Shown one piece after another: positions 63,375 through 64,000 of a DNA stretch of 64,000 nt; the first letter of the stretch is position 1, and each line of letters opens with the position of its first letter. The translations under genes were made by a program, and so were the position numbers. Origin of the DNA: Agarilytica rhodophyticola. GTDB lineage: Bacteria; Pseudomonadota; Gammaproteobacteria; Pseudomonadales; Cellvibrionaceae. The stretch covers positions 4,804,501 to 4,868,500 of the forward strand of contig NZ_CP020038.1 of NCBI RefSeq assembly GCF_002157225.2. Reading direction: 5' to 3'. The notes under the pieces are model-generated. The model was given only the letters and a program-made list of their open reading frames with translations. It was not told the origin of the DNA and searched no databases.

Positions 63375-64000
63375 ATGTTTAAAGTTAAATTATTGACTCA
63401 ATATTTCATGACTGCTTTTGTATTAGCAGGTTTATATTCTTGTGGTGGTGGAGAAAGCGAAAGTTTACTCAGTCCTGATGCCAGTGCGGATAATGATACC
63501 CCCGTACCAGTACAAACAGTACCACCACTACCTGACTCGCCTCTAGCTACGCCAACACCTTCTCCTGGCGCAACACCACAGACAACACCACTTGCTTCAC
63601 CATCACCAAATACAACACCTACGCCCATCCCAACAGCTACGGTTGCCCCGGTGGCGGCACCAAGGAAAGCAGAAACAAGAGAAGATGCCGCACGATTTTT
63701 AATGCGCACTAGTTTCGGACCTAAGGCTGAAGAAATAGATGCGCTGATGGCTACAACTTACGAGGCCTGGTTGAATCAGCAATTTAGAGAAACACCCACA
63801 TACCAGACACAGTCGGTTAAAAGGTTAGTGGATAAAGATACTACCCCATCAACTTCGCCGGGAACACGCAATAGCCTTCGTAAAGACGTGTGGTTTAATA
63901 CCATCATGAAAGGCAACGATCAGCTCCGCCAAAGAGTCGCTTTTGCCTTGAGTCAAATACTTGTTGTGTCAGAAAGAGATACAGGCCTACGCTTTCAAAC
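63375..64000 (+). CDS. DUF1800 lipoprotein (partial)
   Basis: A reading frame from the ATG at 63375 runs off the window (208 complete codons). The product has a lipoprotein signal (MFKVKLLTQYFMTAFVLAGL, lipobox LYSC), a long Pro/Thr/Ser linker (about 30-98) and the start of a DUF1800 domain (EDAARFLMRTSFGPKAEEID, then YEAWLNQQF, RQRVAFALSQILVVS). DUF1800 proteins usually precede a DUF1501 gene and are large secreted proteins of unknown activity. The linker resembles that of the heparinase-type lipoprotein at 18813-21707. Confidence 0.88.
   Translation, partial: MFKVKLLTQYFMTAFVLAGLYSCGGGESESLLSPDASADNDTPVPVQTVPPLPDSPLATPTPSPGATPQTTPLASPSPNTTPTPIPTATVAPVAAPRKAETREDAARFLMRTSFGPKAEEIDALMATTYEAWLNQQFRETPTYQTQSVKRLVDKDTTPSTSPGTRNSLRKDVWFNTIMKGNDQLRQRVAFALSQILVVSERDTGLRFQ

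Noticed and set aside
63398-63709. 103-codon leftward frame rich in Gly and Val
   Set aside because: Antisense to the Pro/Thr linker of the DUF1800 lipoprotein.
1-64000. CRISPR arrays, rRNA operons, complete insertion sequences
   Set aside because: No regularly spaced repeats, rRNA segments or transposase genes were seen.

Overview
The window looks like a stretch of chromosome from a free-living, probably marine, polysaccharide-degrading gammaproteobacterium of the Cellvibrio/Saccharophagus/Teredinibacter type. This is inferred from gene content and not from a marker-gene comparison. The pointers are two large TonB-dependent receptors, surface lipoproteins with proline- or threonine-rich linkers, a heparinase II/III-type lyase lipoprotein, a very large GH13 pullulanase-type lipoprotein next to a tryptophan-halogenase-like flavoprotein, and gamma-type housekeeping genes (gltX, rhlE, sbcCD, dusA, transaldolase). 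Intergenic DNA is long and AT-rich.

Layout. 1-5.3 kb: a cut-off PepSY membrane protein, a TPR/TonB-C lipoprotein, two GNAT acetyltransferases and an SRPBCC-GyrI fusion. 5.4-9.1 kb: a MITE-like inverted-repeat element, a small secreted protein and a secreted beta-helix protein. 9.1-13 kb: a divergent AraC/SDR pair and an unrecognised 413-residue protein. 13-16 kb: LysR divergent from a cytochrome c'/cytochrome b561/siderophore-interacting-protein cluster. 16.3-17.6 kb: a Tse2-like toxin with a putative immunity partner, beside tRNA-Ala(GGC). 17.6-24.2 kb: a CHK-type kinase, the heparinase-type lipoprotein, and a TetR-controlled peroxiredoxin/NTF2-like operon. A decayed copy of the tetR 3' end lies on the far side of the lyase gene. 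24.2-34.1 kb: gltX, nitroreductase, a lipoprotein/TonB-receptor pair, rhlE and a small HTH regulator. 34.4-36.4 kb: small genes (CBS protein, P-loop kinase, a second small secreted protein).

36.8-50.2 kb is a coherent alpha-glucan utilisation locus. A TonB receptor would import oligosaccharides released by the pullulanase-type lipoprotein. A GH65 phosphorylase and beta-phosphoglucomutase would then turn maltose-type disaccharides into glucose and glucose 6-phosphate. A tryptophan-halogenase-like gene is divergent from the pullulanase, and two identical 12-bp palindrome-containing sites lie between them.

50.5-64 kb: a YchJ-type SEC-C protein, sbcCD, then an overlapping pair made of an N-acyl-amino-acid/autoinducer-synthase-like acyltransferase and a 7TM-GAF histidine kinase. 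After these come a MarR/hotdog-thioesterase operon, dusA, transaldolase, and the start of a DUF1800 lipoprotein. The acyltransferase-kinase pair is the best candidate for an undescribed system: a signal synthase translationally coupled to a membrane sensor kinase, with an acyl-thioester enzyme convergent to it. The Tse2-like module and the duplicated tetR end are the next most interesting items.
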